Source: Elgaria multicarinata webbii (lineage: Eukaryota > Chordata > Lepidosauria > Squamata > Anguidae). From it: a stretch of 64,000 bases of DNA. Of the stretch, positions 10,291 through 22,626 are shown one piece after another. The stretch is taken from positions 14,918,001-14,982,000 of the forward strand of contig NC_086192.1 in assembly GCF_023053635.1 (NCBI RefSeq), given 5' to 3'. The position numbers and the translations under genes were made by a program. The stretch's first letter is position 1; every line of letters starts with the position of its first letter. The notes beneath the pieces are model-generated. The model saw only the letters and a list, made by a program, of their open reading frames with translations. It was not told the DNA's origin and searched no databases.

Positions 10291-10493
10291 ACCACACTAT
10301 TGAATATGATAACAGCTAAAGAGCCTCCCCACAATTTCCTCCCCCCCGTTCCAAAAAATAGAAACGCCTCTCCTACAGCTAAGTTACCAGCAGTGAGAGA
10401 TTTAAGCTGAAACTTGTCAATTTTTTATTTAATTTTTTTGCATTTCAGCCCTCCCAAAAGGTATCTGCTTAAGTGTCTAAAGGTATCAAAAGG

Positions 10494-11009
10494 TATCTAG
10501 AGTATTGCGTCCAGTTCTGGGCTCCACAATTCAAGAAGGATGCAGACAAGCTGGAGCGTGTTCAGAGGAGGGCAACCAGGATGATCAGGGGTCTGGAAAC
10601 AAAGCCCTGTGAAGAGAGACTGAAAGAACTGGGCAGGTTTAGCCTGGAGAAGAGAAGATGGAGGGGAGACATGAGAGCACTCTTCAAATATTTAAAAGGT
10701 TGTCACATAGAGGAGGGTCAGGATCTCTTCTCGATCCTCCCAGAGTGCAGGACACGGAATAACAGGTTCAAATGACAGGAAGCCAGATTCTGGCTGGACA
10801 TCAGGAAAAATTTCCTGACTGTTAGAGCAGTACGACAGTGGAACCAGTGACCTAGGGAGTTGTGGGCTCTCCCACACTAGAGGCCTTCAAGAGGCAGCTG
10901 GACAACCCTCTGTCAGGGATGCTTTAGGGTGGATTCCTGCATTGAGCAGGGGGTTGGACTCGATGGCCTTGTAGGCCCCTTCCAACTCTGCTATTCTATG
11001 ATTCTATGA
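10494..11009 (+). mobile_element. CR1 LINE fragment
   Basis: Encodes [20 protein letters not shown], then [18 protein letters not shown], into the 3' UTR and an ATTCTATGATTCTATGA tail. The RT end is open over 100 codons, so this is a relatively young copy. Confidence 0.93.
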
Positions 11010-11044
11010 AGTGCTGTCAGAGGCATAGGACGAGGGACATCCAT

Positions 11045-11420
11045 CCCATAAAACTGGGGTGCAGAATCTCTTTTACTCCGAGGGCCGAAATCCGTTCCAG
11101 AGATTTCTCGGGGGCCGCGTTCCATTCTTTCTGCCACGGGTCCCCTCTGATGCCGTCGGGCCTCACCTGGCAGGACAGGCGTCATCGCGAAAAGACAGCT
11201 GCCGTTTGTCGCCTGCTTGCTGGCGGTTTGCCAGCGACGCAGGGAAGGCCTTGGCAACTCCATGGGCATGCTCCCCTTGCCATGTGCCAAGCACAAAAGA
11301 TGTCCCACTGCCATTGATCACCCTCTCCTTTGCTGGCAAGGAACAAGCCCCCGGAGGCTGAGACAAAACCGTCAACCCGTGAAACCAATGGCGGATAGGA
11401 TGAGAGGAGCATTTGCTTAA
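11045..11420. mobile_element. Probable DNA-transposon remnant
   Basis: CTCCGAGGGCCGAAATCCG, GGGGGCCGCGTTCC and GGCGGATAGGATGAGAGGAG are words I associate with dispersed hAT-type non-autonomous repeats of lizards. Ends are unclear. A 172-codon antisense open frame here has no homology I recognise. Confidence 0.4.
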
Positions 11421-11518
11421 TATAGTCATCCAGGAAAGAGTGAGTAGACCAGGGAGAAATCAAGGTGAACAGTGGTTTTATACTGTACTGGGTTTGGCAG
11501 TTACCAGCGCATACTGGG

Positions 11519-11606
11519 GGCGCAATCCTGTGCATGTTTAGACAGAAGTAAGTCCTACAACGCCCTCCATGCTCCGGTCTAAACATGCATAGGATTTCGC
11601 TCTGAG
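11519..11606. mobile_element. Small palindromic repeat, likely source of the minisatellite unit
   Basis: The left part reads GCAATCCTGTGCATGTTTAG then ACAGAAGTAAGTCCTAC. The right part carries the inverse GGTCTAAACATGCATAGGAT. The left arm is the unit amplified at 32.1 kb, 41.7 kb and 48.6 kb. Confidence 0.7.
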
Positions 11607-11950
11607 TCAACCTGCTCTGATCAATCGACTGTGCAGTAGTAGTAGTAGTAGTAGCTACTTCTACTAGCAGCTTGATTTGGAAGTGGCCTTGGGAAACCAA
11701 CAGGGAAATTATTTCTTTCTTTCGGAATTAAATTCCGCATTTGGCCCACCACGTTTTTCTTTTTGATTCCACTGCACTCCCAGTGATGATGTCTGAGCAC
11801 ACCACCCCCAGGAGGAAGGAGCCCCGGGACGTGCAGTTTGCAGGGCATCCCAAATCCATCCCAAAGACTTAGGTGCTATGGGGAAATTGTATTTCTTGGG
11901 AGTCCCAGCACTTCAGATGTTAGTGCTGCTATGAGGAAGGAGGGTAGAAT

Positions 11951-12040
11951 TCCTCCTCCTCCTCCTCCTCCTCCTCCTCCTCCTCCTCCTCTTCTTCTTC
12001 TTCTTCTTCTTCTTCTTCTTCTTCTTCTTCTTCTTCTTCT
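11951..12040 (+). repeat. (CCT)n(CTT)n microsatellite
   Basis: About 13 CCT units pass directly into about 16 CTT units. It produces long poly-Pro/Leu and poly-Arg/Gly shadow frames that are not genes. Confidence 0.97.
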
Positions 12041-12179
12041 CCCCACTTTTACTTTGTAAAATGTTCCTTCAAGGTCCTTCAAAGCCCTCTATTTCATTCC
12101 CCTATTTCAGGCAGTCCTCTATTTCAGTTCTCTATTTCAGGGGTCCTTTCTGGAATTTTATGCAAATTTAGTTGTAGAA

Positions 12180-12441
12180 AATTAATATATATATTTATTT
12201 ATTTATTAAAAAACCCACCGGCTGAACATGTACATTTCCCCTATAGGCTAAAGCATTGGTGTGCACATTTTTGGAGGCGGGAATTTGTGCATTGGCAGGT
12301 GGGGGTTTTGCGCCTTTTTGCAAGTGAGAATTTGCGCAAACACGAATTTGTGAGACTTTGGATACGGGAAGCAGTAGCGGAATGAAAGGCACTTCAATCC
12401 ATCAAACATAGATGGATTTTACAAAATCCGTACATCCCTAC
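12180..12441. mobile_element. MITE remnant
   Basis: Contains TTTCCCCTATAGGCTAAA and many TTTGCGCAAA/AATTTGTG words. Ends TTTTACAAAATCCGTACATC, CCTA. A related block at 62787-63015 shares TTTCCCCTATAGGCTAAA and ends CTTGTACATCCCTA. It is probably a hAT-like non-autonomous family. Confidence 0.55.
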
Positions 12442-12508
12442 GTAGCCATGGTTTGTACGCCCGTGCTGCAGATAGACGTAAGCCTCCTCTCTTCATTTGT
12501 GCAATATT

Positions 12509-13439
<931 letters not shown>

Positions 13440-14110
13440 CTTAATTTTGCTGTTTATTTATTTTTAATTCAAGGAAAGTTTTGAATGGTGGTACATTGTC
13501 TTGGCGGATTTCCCGCTTATTAAAGCCGATGACCCGGCGGTGATGAAAGCTGAATATTTTGGGAACGTTAACAGCAGACGCAATTAAATCCGTGAAGAAA
13601 CGTTCGATAAATGACCCAATGGATCGTCGGCCTTGTCTGCTCGGCTTCGCCCTGCATCCTGATCTGGCCATATTGGAATAAAAGGGCTCTGAATGTTTTG
13701 AATGACTGGAGGGCTGGACATTTGCCTGCCTTAAAGCCCCAACTCCGCCCTGATGTGCCGTATCCTGAAATTGCAAGGCCGACTGCAAGCTCTGCATTGC
13801 ATCTAATTTTTGTCCAGCTCCGACGGGTTTCTTACTCTTAAATTAACACCGTGATGTAAACGGCGATGTCTTTCCCCCCGGAGCGCCCTCCTTCCCTCCC
13901 TCTGGCGGGCCCCCGTCGGGCCTCAGGCTGGAGCCATTTATCTCAATTTGACCCGCCGTGCTCTGGGGCTAGAGATGTCACACAATTCAATTACAAGATG
14001 GATGGAGAGGGAACAGCGAGGAACCAAGAGCGGCAGTGAGTGATTAGGCTGGCCGTGTGTGTGATGCGCTTGTAGTGGCAAAAATATCTCCGCCACTTCC
14101 TCCTCCTCCC
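13440..14110. other. Non-repetitive block, candidate conserved non-coding element
   Basis: This is unique sequence without any of the window's repeat families. It has homeodomain-like AT words (AATTAAATCC, TTAAATTAAC, TCAATTACAAG), GATAAATGAC and a palindrome-like GTTTATTTATTTTTAATTC. No long open frame has homology. The candidacy rests only on composition and the absence of repeats. Confidence 0.35.
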
Positions 14111-14149
14111 TGAAGTGTGTACGAGATGAAAAGTAGCCCCCGGAAGGTG

Positions 14150-14220
14150 TCCTCTAAATTCTTTGGACTACAAACCCCATCATACCCAGACCATTGGCTA
14201 CATTGGCTGGGGCTGATGAA
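14150..14220. mobile_element. hAT MITE fragment (CTACAACTCCCATCAT type)
   Basis: TTGGACTACAAACCCCATCA, then CCAGACCATTGGCTAC...TGGCTGGGGCTGATG. This is a decayed arm of the family whose intact members are at 1023 and 18829. Confidence 0.6.
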
Positions 14221-14465
14221 AGAAGGATGGGTTTAGAGGATGGCAATAAAGATGGTGAAAACAAATGGAAACGTGGAAGGGACAGGACTGTGGAGACCGG
14301 TGGCTTTGTGATCACTGGGACGCAGAAGCCGCTCTGGGTTTCAGTCAGAACACTATCCAAGGTGCTGAACCCGACCTCCAAAATGGCTTCAGCACCTTGG
14401 ATAGCTCTTGACTGAAGTCACTGCCCTGCTGACATAGGAGCCAACAGCCTCCACAGGAACTGGGT

Positions 14466-14908
14466 ATAGAATCATAGAATAGTAGAGTTGGAAGGGGCCT
14501 ACAAGGCCATCGAGTCCAACCCCCTGCTCAATGCAAGAATCCGCCCTAAAGCATCCCTGACAGATGGTTGTCCAGCTGCCTCTTGAAGGCCTCTCATGTG
14601 GGAGAGCCCACAACCTCCCTAGGGAACTGGTTCCATTGTCGTACTGCTCTAACAGTCAGGAAGTTTTTCCTGATGTCCAGCCAGAATCCAGCTTCCCATA
14701 ACTTGAGACCAACTTGAGACCAAATCACATCACGTGATTTGGAAGCTATACTTCTATGAATGCAGCCCAAAACAGCATTTGCCTTTCCTGCAGCCATATT
14801 GCACTGTTGGCTCATATTGAGCTTGTGATCTACAGCAATCCCAAGATCCTTCTCGTTTGTAGTATTGCTGAGCCAAGTATCCCCTATCTTGTAACTGTGC
14901 ATTTGGGT
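14466..14908 (-). mobile_element. CR1 LINE fragment with internal deletion
   Basis: A tail and 3' UTR antisense run to the ACTTGAGACC repeat at about 14700-14721. The sequence then jumps to the ATTTGGAAGCTATACTTCTA region, which encodes antisense GDTWLSNTTNEKDLGIAVDH. The segment for [20 protein letters not shown] is missing, probably by deletion between short repeats. Confidence 0.9.
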
Positions 14909-15159
14909 ACGTTTAGCCAAGAGTGGAAAAGACTGCAGGGAGACAGGATCCCAAGCTTCAGATCCGCGAAGCAGTTGCACAGTGGCAAATTTGCAAGTCC
15001 TCATCATGACAGTCCTCCTAGCCACACTCCCAATGCGTCTCCTAAAAACTCCAGCAGCTGTGTCAATCCAAATTAACCAACCCATTCTAGCGCAGCTTTC
15101 GTCTCCATCCAGGGCAGGCCTTTGGGTCTTAATTGCAGCAGTGCAAAAACAGCCTCTCA
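14909..15159. other. Unique intergenic sequence
   Basis: No feature is recognised. Confidence 0.4.
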
Positions 15160-15625
15160 AAATTCGTCACTCATCCTCGATTAGAGCTGCCATTTTAAAT
15201 GGAGATGGGGGGCTCTGTGGTTTTACTAGATCTATGGTTGTAACTGGCTTTTTACAGCTGCTGTAGTTTGCAACCATAGATCTAGGAAACTACAGAGCTC
15301 CCACCTTTGTTTAAACTGGCAGCTCTAATTGTGGACATGCAGCTAAGGTAAATCCTGCGAGTGGCAGGAGCAGCAGTTCTGGGTTCTTGGGTTAAGTGGG
15401 AAGGGAGGGGGGAGTCCAATGGACTCCCAGTCAACCTTGCAGCAGGCGGGACAGTGATACATCACACACACCCCAAATCAGGATGAAGCACCCTGAAGCA
15501 CTTTGGACCCATTCTAATTCAATCCAGGATGCCTTGACCCAATCCGGTACTGCTGTGGATTCAGGCCGAATTGGACTGCTTCGGCTCAGATTCAGGGTTT
15601 GGGCCTGAGGTGGGGCATAGCCCTA
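15160..15625. mobile_element. Probable composite hAT MITE
   Basis: The right end GGGGCATAGCCCTA resembles the TAGGGSTGTGCAC terminus. The interior has a foldback with CTAGATCTATGGTTG and its inverse CAACCATAGATCTAG (15227-15285), plus GGATTCAGGCCGAATTGG words. The left end is not resolved and no duplication is visible. Confidence 0.5.
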
Positions 15626-16990
15626 ATAGAAGCCACTAAATGATTGGCAATTGGGGGAAAGGGGGTGTGGCCAGAGGAAGTGGGCGTGGCCCCCTCTGGG
15701 GAAACCACAGAGGACCAGGTTTCGACCATAGACATGAGGTTGAACACCCCTACTCTGCAAGGACCCCTCCAACTCGGTGTTGCTCTGATTCTCCGATTCC
15801 ACGTGGTCCTTCGATTCGTACTGCAGCGTCCGCCTCACGTCCAGCGAAAACTCTGCAAGAAGGGTTCTACGTGCCCAGCCGGATCGGATTAGCTGCTACC
15901 AGGAGATGGTAGAGAACTGACAGCTCCTTCGGGGCGGTATGAAGGATGGTTTAATTACAACTTAAGAGAAGCCAACACAACTGTCAGGGGGATGATATAG
16001 AGATTCTCCCATCAAATCTAGGACTGAGTAAATCATAAACGTGGGAATATTCGGGATGCTCATTTCCTCCCGTCCTAATTCTGCCATCTTGTCTATTTCT
16101 GGGAAATCAAGGGAGAGGCTGTTTTTTTAGTGGGTGTCGCATTATCAATGTACATGGAACTCAAGCCATTTTGCTGCCCGAAGTGAAGGACGAATTGGCG
16201 CCCCGTCCAATTCCATGTCCCAAGTCCTTCCTTCAAGATGGCACATCTTTTTTCCAACTTCAGCAATGGGACAACATCCTCAGCCACACCCAAAGGCAGC
16301 AGGCTGGGTTAGGGGGATGTAGAGGAAGCCATGTGGCCACACACTTCTCTTCTAACAGCCTGCTGCCTCCTCCTAGCATTTGCAACTTGATGCAAACACC
16401 TCTCGTTGCCTAACGGTAGGGCTGGCCATGGAATTTAAGATACCGTCAGGGTTCCTTCTATGACCTGGACATCTTGAGCATCTCTTTAAGTTTCTATGCC
16501 TCCTTCAGAATCCCATCTTCCTGCTATTTACACTTCCGGGAACGTGGCCTCCGGCCCCCGCCCCTCGCCTTGCGTTGATCCGAGGGTTTTCTTTGTCGTC
16601 ACCAGCGCACCAGCAAAGAAAAGCCCTGGATGTGCGACAGGAGGCAACAGGTAGGGCTGGAGGCCAGGCCTTTCCCCGGTAAATTGGGGGCCAGTCCTGG
16701 TTGCCCCGGAGATCTCCGTTTTTCCGGAGGTCCCCGGGGTTTTCCGGGTTGTCTGGTCACCCTATAAAGGCATGAAAAGAGAATAAGAGTTGCAACAATG
16801 TAAGTGCCTTTACCCTAATCTGCTTCTTTCTGCTCCTTCCATAAGTTCTGGTCTTCCTCTGGCCTTGGTCTGGCTCCTGGCTATCTCTCTCACTTTTTTA
16901 TACCTTCTTCCCTCAAAACAGAAAGTACTGTTCCCACTTGGAGGAAATGAAACTTAACCAGGGAATGAACCTGGAACTTAACTGCAGAAA
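15626..16990. other. Intergenic, mostly unique
   Basis: 15640-15770 (GGGCGTGGCCCCCTCTGGGG, GGTTGAACACCCCTACTCT) looks like a hAT-type remnant. 16670-16765 (CCCCGGAGATCTCCG, GGTCACCCTATAAA) looks like another. No coding exon is seen. Confidence 0.4.
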
Positions 16991-17014
16991 TGAAACTCCC
17001 CTCCCAATAGAAAA

Positions 17015-17545
17015 ACTCCAGGCCTCAAGGTGCTGGTATTAACATTTAAAGCCCTAAACAGCTTGGGGCCAGGCTATCTGAAGGAACGCCTCCTCCCGTA
17101 TGTACCTGCCCAGACCCTAAGGTCATCCTCAGGGGTCCTTTTCTGCAAGCCCCTGCCAAAGGAAGTGAGGCAGGTGGCTACCAGGAGCAGGGCCTTCTCT
17201 GCTGTGGCACCCCGGCTGTGGAATGAGCTCCCTAAGGAGGTTCGCCTGGCACCTACACTATATTCTTTCAGGTGCCAGGAGAAGACATTCTTATTCTCTC
17301 AGCATTTTAACAGTCTATAAATTCAATTTTAACGTTGCTGTTTTAAATTTGTATTTCAAATTCGTATTTCTGCACTGCTGCGGATTTTATCCTGGATGTG
17401 CTTTTATCTTGGATCTTATGTCATGTTTTTATACTGTTTGTTTTATACTTTGAATGGTTTCTGTGGCTTTAATTTTTGTAAACCTGCCCAGAGAGCTTCG
17501 GCTATGGGGCGCAGTATAAAAATGCAATCAATCAATCATGATAGG
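17015..17545 (+). mobile_element. L2 LINE 3' end
   Basis: The C-terminal ORF is readable (LVLTFKALNSLGPGYLKERL, later TRSRAFSAVAPRLWNELPKE). A 3' UTR follows with CTGCCCAGAGAGCTTCGGCT and an (AATC)n tail. About 96 codons stay open, making this one of the better preserved L2 copies. Confidence 0.93.
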
Positions 17546-18480
17546 TGTTGTAGTTCAACTCACCCGGGAGGTACCAGGCTCAGGAAGGCCAGTCCTCCAT
17601 GTTTCCGCTGCAACAAATCTCCCTTTTCGTGTGTTCCCCCTACCCGCGCTCCCCAAATCATTTAAGTGAAAGCTAAGTGATTTTTGTTAAAGGAAAACGG
17701 GCCTCTGTTTGCACAGCAGCCTTTGAACTGGAGTCCGTTTGATGTGTCACACAAATGCGGACGCCGGGCCGGGCCAATGTAACTCCTCCACAGCTCCAAA
17801 GGGATGCTGAGATGAAGGGAACGTGGCAATCCTTCGACCCCAACCTGGATGAAAGAGACTAGATGGTAAGAGATGTGGGAAGGAGGGGGCTTGTGTGAGA
17901 TTAAATGAAAACGGAACAGCATCAAAGGCCAAAACTGGGCAATCAGAGACAGGGCGATGTGCACTGTGTACTAAAATCAGTCCAAATGAAGTGCCGTGGG
18001 AACCTGGGCATTGAGCCCCAAAAGCTCTGTTTTGTAACTAACGTATCCCGTGCAAATTACCCAAACAAGACCGATTTCTTTTACTCCACAACCTGTGTTT
18101 GTTTGCTTGATTGCTTTTTGATCACTTGCAAACCCCACACAGTAGTGAAATAGTATGAAATAACCATTCGGATAAGAAAGGTATAAAAGCAGTGTAAGAA
18201 AGCCATTGATGCCCACGTTTGTAGCATCAAAATGAAGAGAAGAAGCCCTTTTTGGCCCTACAAGAAACAAGAACTCCGTCAACGAACCAAAGAACCAGTC
18301 GTCCCAGAGACGGACATCTGTAGGCTTTCCCCCTTTCTTATGCATCCGCTCGCTTCCTTATTTAACATAAAATCAAAATGAAAATAAAGTGGGATTTTTC
18401 AAGGTCGCCGCCGTGGTACATCTCCCTGCCACTGAAGAATCTTCAATTTGCCAGCCTCTGCTGAAGTGGTGATTTTTTAA
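17546..18480. other. Mostly unique; possible conserved blocks
   Basis: A hAT fragment (GTGTTGTAGTTCAACTCACC) is at about 17545-17600. The rest is unique. AT-rich 18340-18480 (TTATTTAACATAAAATC, TGATTTTTTAAATTTATTTT) is CNE-like in composition only. Confidence 0.35.
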
Positions 18481-18820
18481 ATTTATTTTCAAAAAGTGGC
18501 ACCGGCACATTGACAGGGAGAGAAAGGGAAGAGATGGTCTCCTTTGCTCTGTGATGAGACAGAGGTGGAAATGGGATTGCGCTCAGTCTCATAAAACGAG
18601 GCGCTCCGCTGGGAACGCACGAGAATGGAGACGAGGGCTGGCGAAGATAGCTGCTTGCGTTTCCAACTCCAAGTGTCTGATATTTTCTCCATCCCAGCTA
18701 TCTCTCCTCGCAGCTTGGAGACAACCTTGTCTCTTTATCTCTTCCTAGCATTTGTCTGTTTTGGTTTGCCTGAGAATCAGCTGGAGAAAAATGTTGCAGC
18801 CTTTCCCTGAAGGTAGGATG
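18481..18820. other. Unique intergenic sequence
   Basis: Nothing recognised. Confidence 0.4.
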
Positions 18821-18828
18821 TTCTAGGG

Positions 18829-18954
18829 CAGCCTTCCTCAACCTGGGGCGCTCCAGATGTGTTGGACTGCATCTCCCAGAATGCCCCAGCCAGCTGGGGC
18901 ATTCTGGGAGATGCAGTCCAACACATCTGGAGCGCCCCAGGTTGAGGAAGGCTG
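18829..18954. mobile_element. hAT-type palindromic MITE (126 bp), young copy
   Basis: Same ends and length as 1023-1148. The two arms are essentially identical. An exact 8-bp duplication TTCTAGGG flanks it (18821-18828 and 18955-18962). Arm identity suggests recent insertion or recent hairpin-mediated correction. Confidence 0.95.
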
Positions 18955-18989
18955 TTCTAGGGGCATTTGCTCCAGAGCTGCCTCCCCTG

Positions 18990-19080
18990 TACCGGATGCG
19001 GTGGATTACAATTCCCATCATCCCCAGACAGATCACCAGCAGGTGATGATGGGTGTTGTTGTATTTCCATTTAAGGGGTG
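18990..19080. mobile_element. hAT MITE fragment
   Basis: TGGATTACAATTCCCATCAT and the inverse ATGATGGGTGTTGTTGTA are older arms of the same palindromic family. Confidence 0.55.
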
Positions 19081-19572
19081 GTTTCCACATACAGATCTAT
19101 ATAAATGAGCGCAAAGAGAAGATTAAGCATATAAACTGGCCACCACACCTAAAAAATAAATAAGATAGTGGGGAAAATTCACAATTCTAGAGGGGGAAAA
19201 GAGTCACTGTCACTCATTGCAGGGGCATCACATGATTTATGAGTCATTCTTAGGATTCATATTATATACACGTGTGTACCGTAGGGCGGCCGTGACTTAT
19301 GCATTGTCAGAAAAGGGGAGCATTTATATGAAGAGATGAAAATTTAGAAATAATTACTATAATTTAGGGGGGGGGTCAGAGGAATCTGTCTGGAGGCACA
19401 TCGAACTTTAATCAGCTCAGCCTTCCAGCTCAGCTTTACAGTTCCCCCTATCCCCATTCAGGTAAAAAGCAATTTGCGCAAATTACGGCCACAAATTTAC
19501 ATAAATAATAAAAATAAAAATAATAATATCTGAGAATACCCCCAGATTTTGGGAAGAAACCTACAGTTTGGC
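19081..19572. other. AT-rich intergenic sequence
   Basis: No repeat family is named with confidence. A poly-G run lies at 19366-19373. Confidence 0.4.
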
Positions 19573-19765
19573 TCACAAATGCAGCTTCCGAACCGTCTTC
19601 AAAGGCTGCCCCACGTAGCGCGCATTGCAGTAGTCTAATTTGGAGGTTACCGGAGCATGGACGACTGAAGCCAGGTTATCCCTGTCCACAAAGGGGCGTA
19701 GCTGGGCCACCAACCGGAGTTTGTAGAAGGCACTCCGTGCCACTGAGGCCACCTGGGCCTCAAGG
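19573..19765 (-). mobile_element. L2 LINE RT fragment
   Basis: The antisense frame reads ARSAFYKLRLVAQLRPFVDR, then TSKLDYCNARYVGQPLKTVR. This is the conserved L2 reverse-transcriptase C-terminal region. The 3' part is missing. Confidence 0.88.
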
Positions 19766-19885
19766 GACAGAGCTGGCCAGACTCCAACAGCCCCAGACAG
19801 ACTGGCCAGCTCTCGGGAATGATGGGATTTGTAGTCCACCAGCATCTGTGGTGGTGGTGATGGTGGCACAGATTCCCTATCCCAG
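19766..19885. mobile_element. hAT MITE fragment
   Basis: GGGAATGATGGGATTTGTAG, TCCACCAGCATCTGTGG is a decayed arm of the palindromic family. Confidence 0.5.
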
Positions 19886-21155
19886 CAATAGAGACCGTCC
19901 CCAGTAAATAGGGACTCTTGGAGGATGTGGAATTTAAGCTTCAAATATGCACGGCCTTCCAGACCAGGACTCCATCTTTGTTCTCTAAGGACCGTGTGCT
20001 GAAGTTATTATTAATGATCTTCTTGGCTCACTTCTCCAGTACCCGTGTGCTGATGATGAGTTCCATTTCGAGCATGGGATTCTCTCTCTCTCTCTTTCTC
20101 TGAGATCGCAGAGATTAAACACTGTGCGACAGGCGCCTGTTTTCAAGTGGTATTGACCTTCTATCTCAGCCCCAACTGCTCCGGAAAACCGGATGCTTTA
20201 ATGGGCTGGTGTCTTGGAGATAGATACCACCAGAGGAATAATGGATGGATCTATCAATTTCCAAGAGATTTCACTCGTCCACTCAACACGTCTGCAATCG
20301 CAAAACTGTCAGCTGGGTGCTGGGTTTCGGCAGGATGTTTCCAGATTTAGTCTTTGAAGAAGGGCTGGGAAGAGAATTCCTGTGTGTTGTGGCGAACGTC
20401 CTCGCCGTCAGGGCTAAAATACAGTAAAATTGGCCATCTGCTCCGTCAGGAAAATTTCTACTTAGGGAGGCTCAAGAAGGAATGCGGATGAAAAAATTTA
20501 CAATGAATTCGGATGTCTATGAATTTGACCTTTTGATTTGACAGTAGCCTGGCCTTTTCAAGCCATGACGATTCTGCAGACACGCGGACCGGATTTTCGG
20601 TCTTGGGAGTGGATTTGTGTTAATTAGCATTAGTGTTAATTCACATTAACTATTGCACATTATTGCATTTGCGCAAGTGAGGTAATGTAAATTAATGCAA
20701 ATAGAACAAAACTCTGATAAAAAAAAAGGCCAATGAGATAGAAAACACAGACAGAAGAGATTTCACAAAATCCATACTCAAGCAATAATCAATCACAACT
20801 GAATTCTGAACTTTAAAAGATGGATGGGCAAAAATATCAGTTTCACTTCCTTCTATGTTCAATTTTTTTTTAAAAAAAATCTCGTTCTTTCTCTACCGAA
20901 TATACTTTCTGAATTTTTCATATTTTTTAAAAATAAATTCTTATCAAAACCCAATGAAATGGAGATCCTCACCCATCTGTACCAGCCAGATTCAATAGGT
21001 ACAAAACTTTCCCACGTGGAGAAGTTCATGTCGCACCTGCCGGCTATATAACTATTAAAAAATGTCAGAAAATAAGAGGGGTCAGACCTAATGAAACACT
21101 TTTCATCAACGGTTTTCCACCCAGCTAGTGTGAGGATTGCAGCTAGGCTCAGAGG
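19886..21155. other. Intergenic, AT-rich
   Basis: 20440-20800 has AATTCGGATG, TAATGCAAAT and TTTCACAAAATCCATAC words that recall the MITE at 12180-12441. Otherwise unique. No exon. Confidence 0.4.
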
Positions 21156-21159
21156 AATT

Positions 21160-21358
21160 CATAGAATCATAGAACAGCAGAGTTGGAAGGGGCCTACAAG
21201 GCCATCGAGTCCAACCCCCTGCTCAGTGCAGGAATCCACCCTAAAGCATCCCTGACAGAGAGTTGTCCAGCTGCCTCTTGAAGGCCTCTAGTGTGGGAAA
21301 GCCCACAATCTCACCAGGCAACTGGTTCCATTGTCGTACTGCTCTAACAGTCAGGAAG
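21160..21358 (-). mobile_element. CR1 LINE 3' fragment
   Basis: A reverse-oriented tail and 3' UTR, cut at CAGTCAGGAAGTCTGGAATC. It is joined almost directly to an oppositely oriented CR1 piece. Confidence 0.92.
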
Positions 21359-21411
21359 TCTGGAATCTGGAATCTGGCTGGAATCTGGACATCAGAAGAA
21401 GACACGATACA

Positions 21412-21832
21412 GGTGTGGAAACAAAGCCCTATGAAGAGAGACGGAAAGAACTGGGCATGTTCAGCCTGGAGAAAAGAAGATTGAGGGGAGACATGAGAGC
21501 ACTCTTCAAAGACTTGAAAGGTTGTCACACAGAGGAGGGCCAGGATCTCTTCTCGATCTTCCCAGAGTGCAGGACACGGAATAACGGGCTCAAGTTAAAA
21601 GAAGCCAGATTCCGGGTGGACATCAGGAAAAACTTCCTGACTGTTAGAGCAGTATGACAATGGAACCAGTTACCTAGGGAGGTGGTGGGCTCTCCCACCC
21701 TAGAGGCCTTGAAGAGGCAGCTGGACAACCATCTGTCAGGGATGCTTTATGGTGGATTCCTGCATTGAGCAGGGGGTTGGACTAGATGGCCTTGAAGGTC
21801 CCTTCCAACTCTACTATTCTATGACTCTATGA
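21412..21832 (+). mobile_element. CR1 LINE fragment
   Basis: The forward ORF end ([20 protein letters not shown]) is followed by the 3' UTR and a TTCTATGACTCTATGAA tail. Confidence 0.93.
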
Positions 21833-22250
21833 ACTTGGAACAAGGCTGGTCTGATAAAATCCACAGTAGTAGCCAAACTGGAACTGCCAGTAGCCAACCT
21901 GTAACTGAAAAGGTACCCTTGTGTGTCTTTGCAGTGTGTATACCTGTCATATTTCCCCCCTCCAAATGGGTATTTTCTCAATGCTCGATGACTCTTTACT
22001 CTGGTCTTTCTCCCCCGGATCGCAACCTCGTCATCATAAGGGCCTCGTTTATGCATGACCTTTGGCTGAGCAAAGTCCTGGCCGGGCATGTAGGACTCAA
22101 GTGCCCTCTAGTGACTGACGGCTGTACCATCAGGGTTAACACCCGAGGGATTCTTGAATTTCCTTCCTTCGCTGTAGAAGATGGCTCTGGTTCCCTGGGA
22201 GCTTAAAATCTAAAATATGACTCCAGGGAAGCCAAAAGATGAATGGAGGA
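21833..22250. other. Unique intergenic sequence
   Basis: No repeat or exon recognised. Confidence 0.4.
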
Positions 22251-22512
22251 AGATCATAGGAACATCAGAACATCCGAAGAGCCCTGATACTGGATCAGAC
22301 CAAGGGTCCATCTAGTCCAGCACTCTGTTCACACAGTGGCCAACCAGCCATTGGCCAGGGACCAATAAGGCAGGACATGGTGCAACAGCACCCTCCCACC
22401 CATGTTCCCCAGCACCTGGTGCACACAGGCTTACTACCTCAGATACTGGAGGTAGCACATAGCCATCAGGTCTAGTAGCCATTGATAGCCTCCGATAGCC
22501 TTTGAGGTGACG
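22251..22512 (-). mobile_element. CR1/L3-like LINE 3' fragment (second tail type)
   Basis: The motifs ACTGGATCAGACCAAGGGTC, CATCTAGTCCAGCACTCTG and GTAGCACATAGCCATCAGG define a 3' UTR type distinct from the main CR1 copies. It is seen at eight places in this window. Assignment to a CR1/L3-like LINE rests on the copy at 45392, which continues into a CR1-like GTGAAGAAGGACTTCCTTTT block. Confidence 0.7.
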
Positions 22513-22626
22513 GTAGTTTATTGCCTGTTCCTCAATCTTGTATGTATGAACTCATCCATACAAACATAATTATGGAGGATAAGGCTGTAAAATTGCTAGT
22601 TGGGATGGCCTCCTCCTCCTCGCTAG

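Noticed and set aside
11182-11700. 172-codon antisense frame
   Set aside because: Spans a transposon remnant and the palindromic repeat. No homology.
11951-12059. Poly-Pro/Leu and poly-Arg/Gly frames
   Set aside because: Microsatellite translation.
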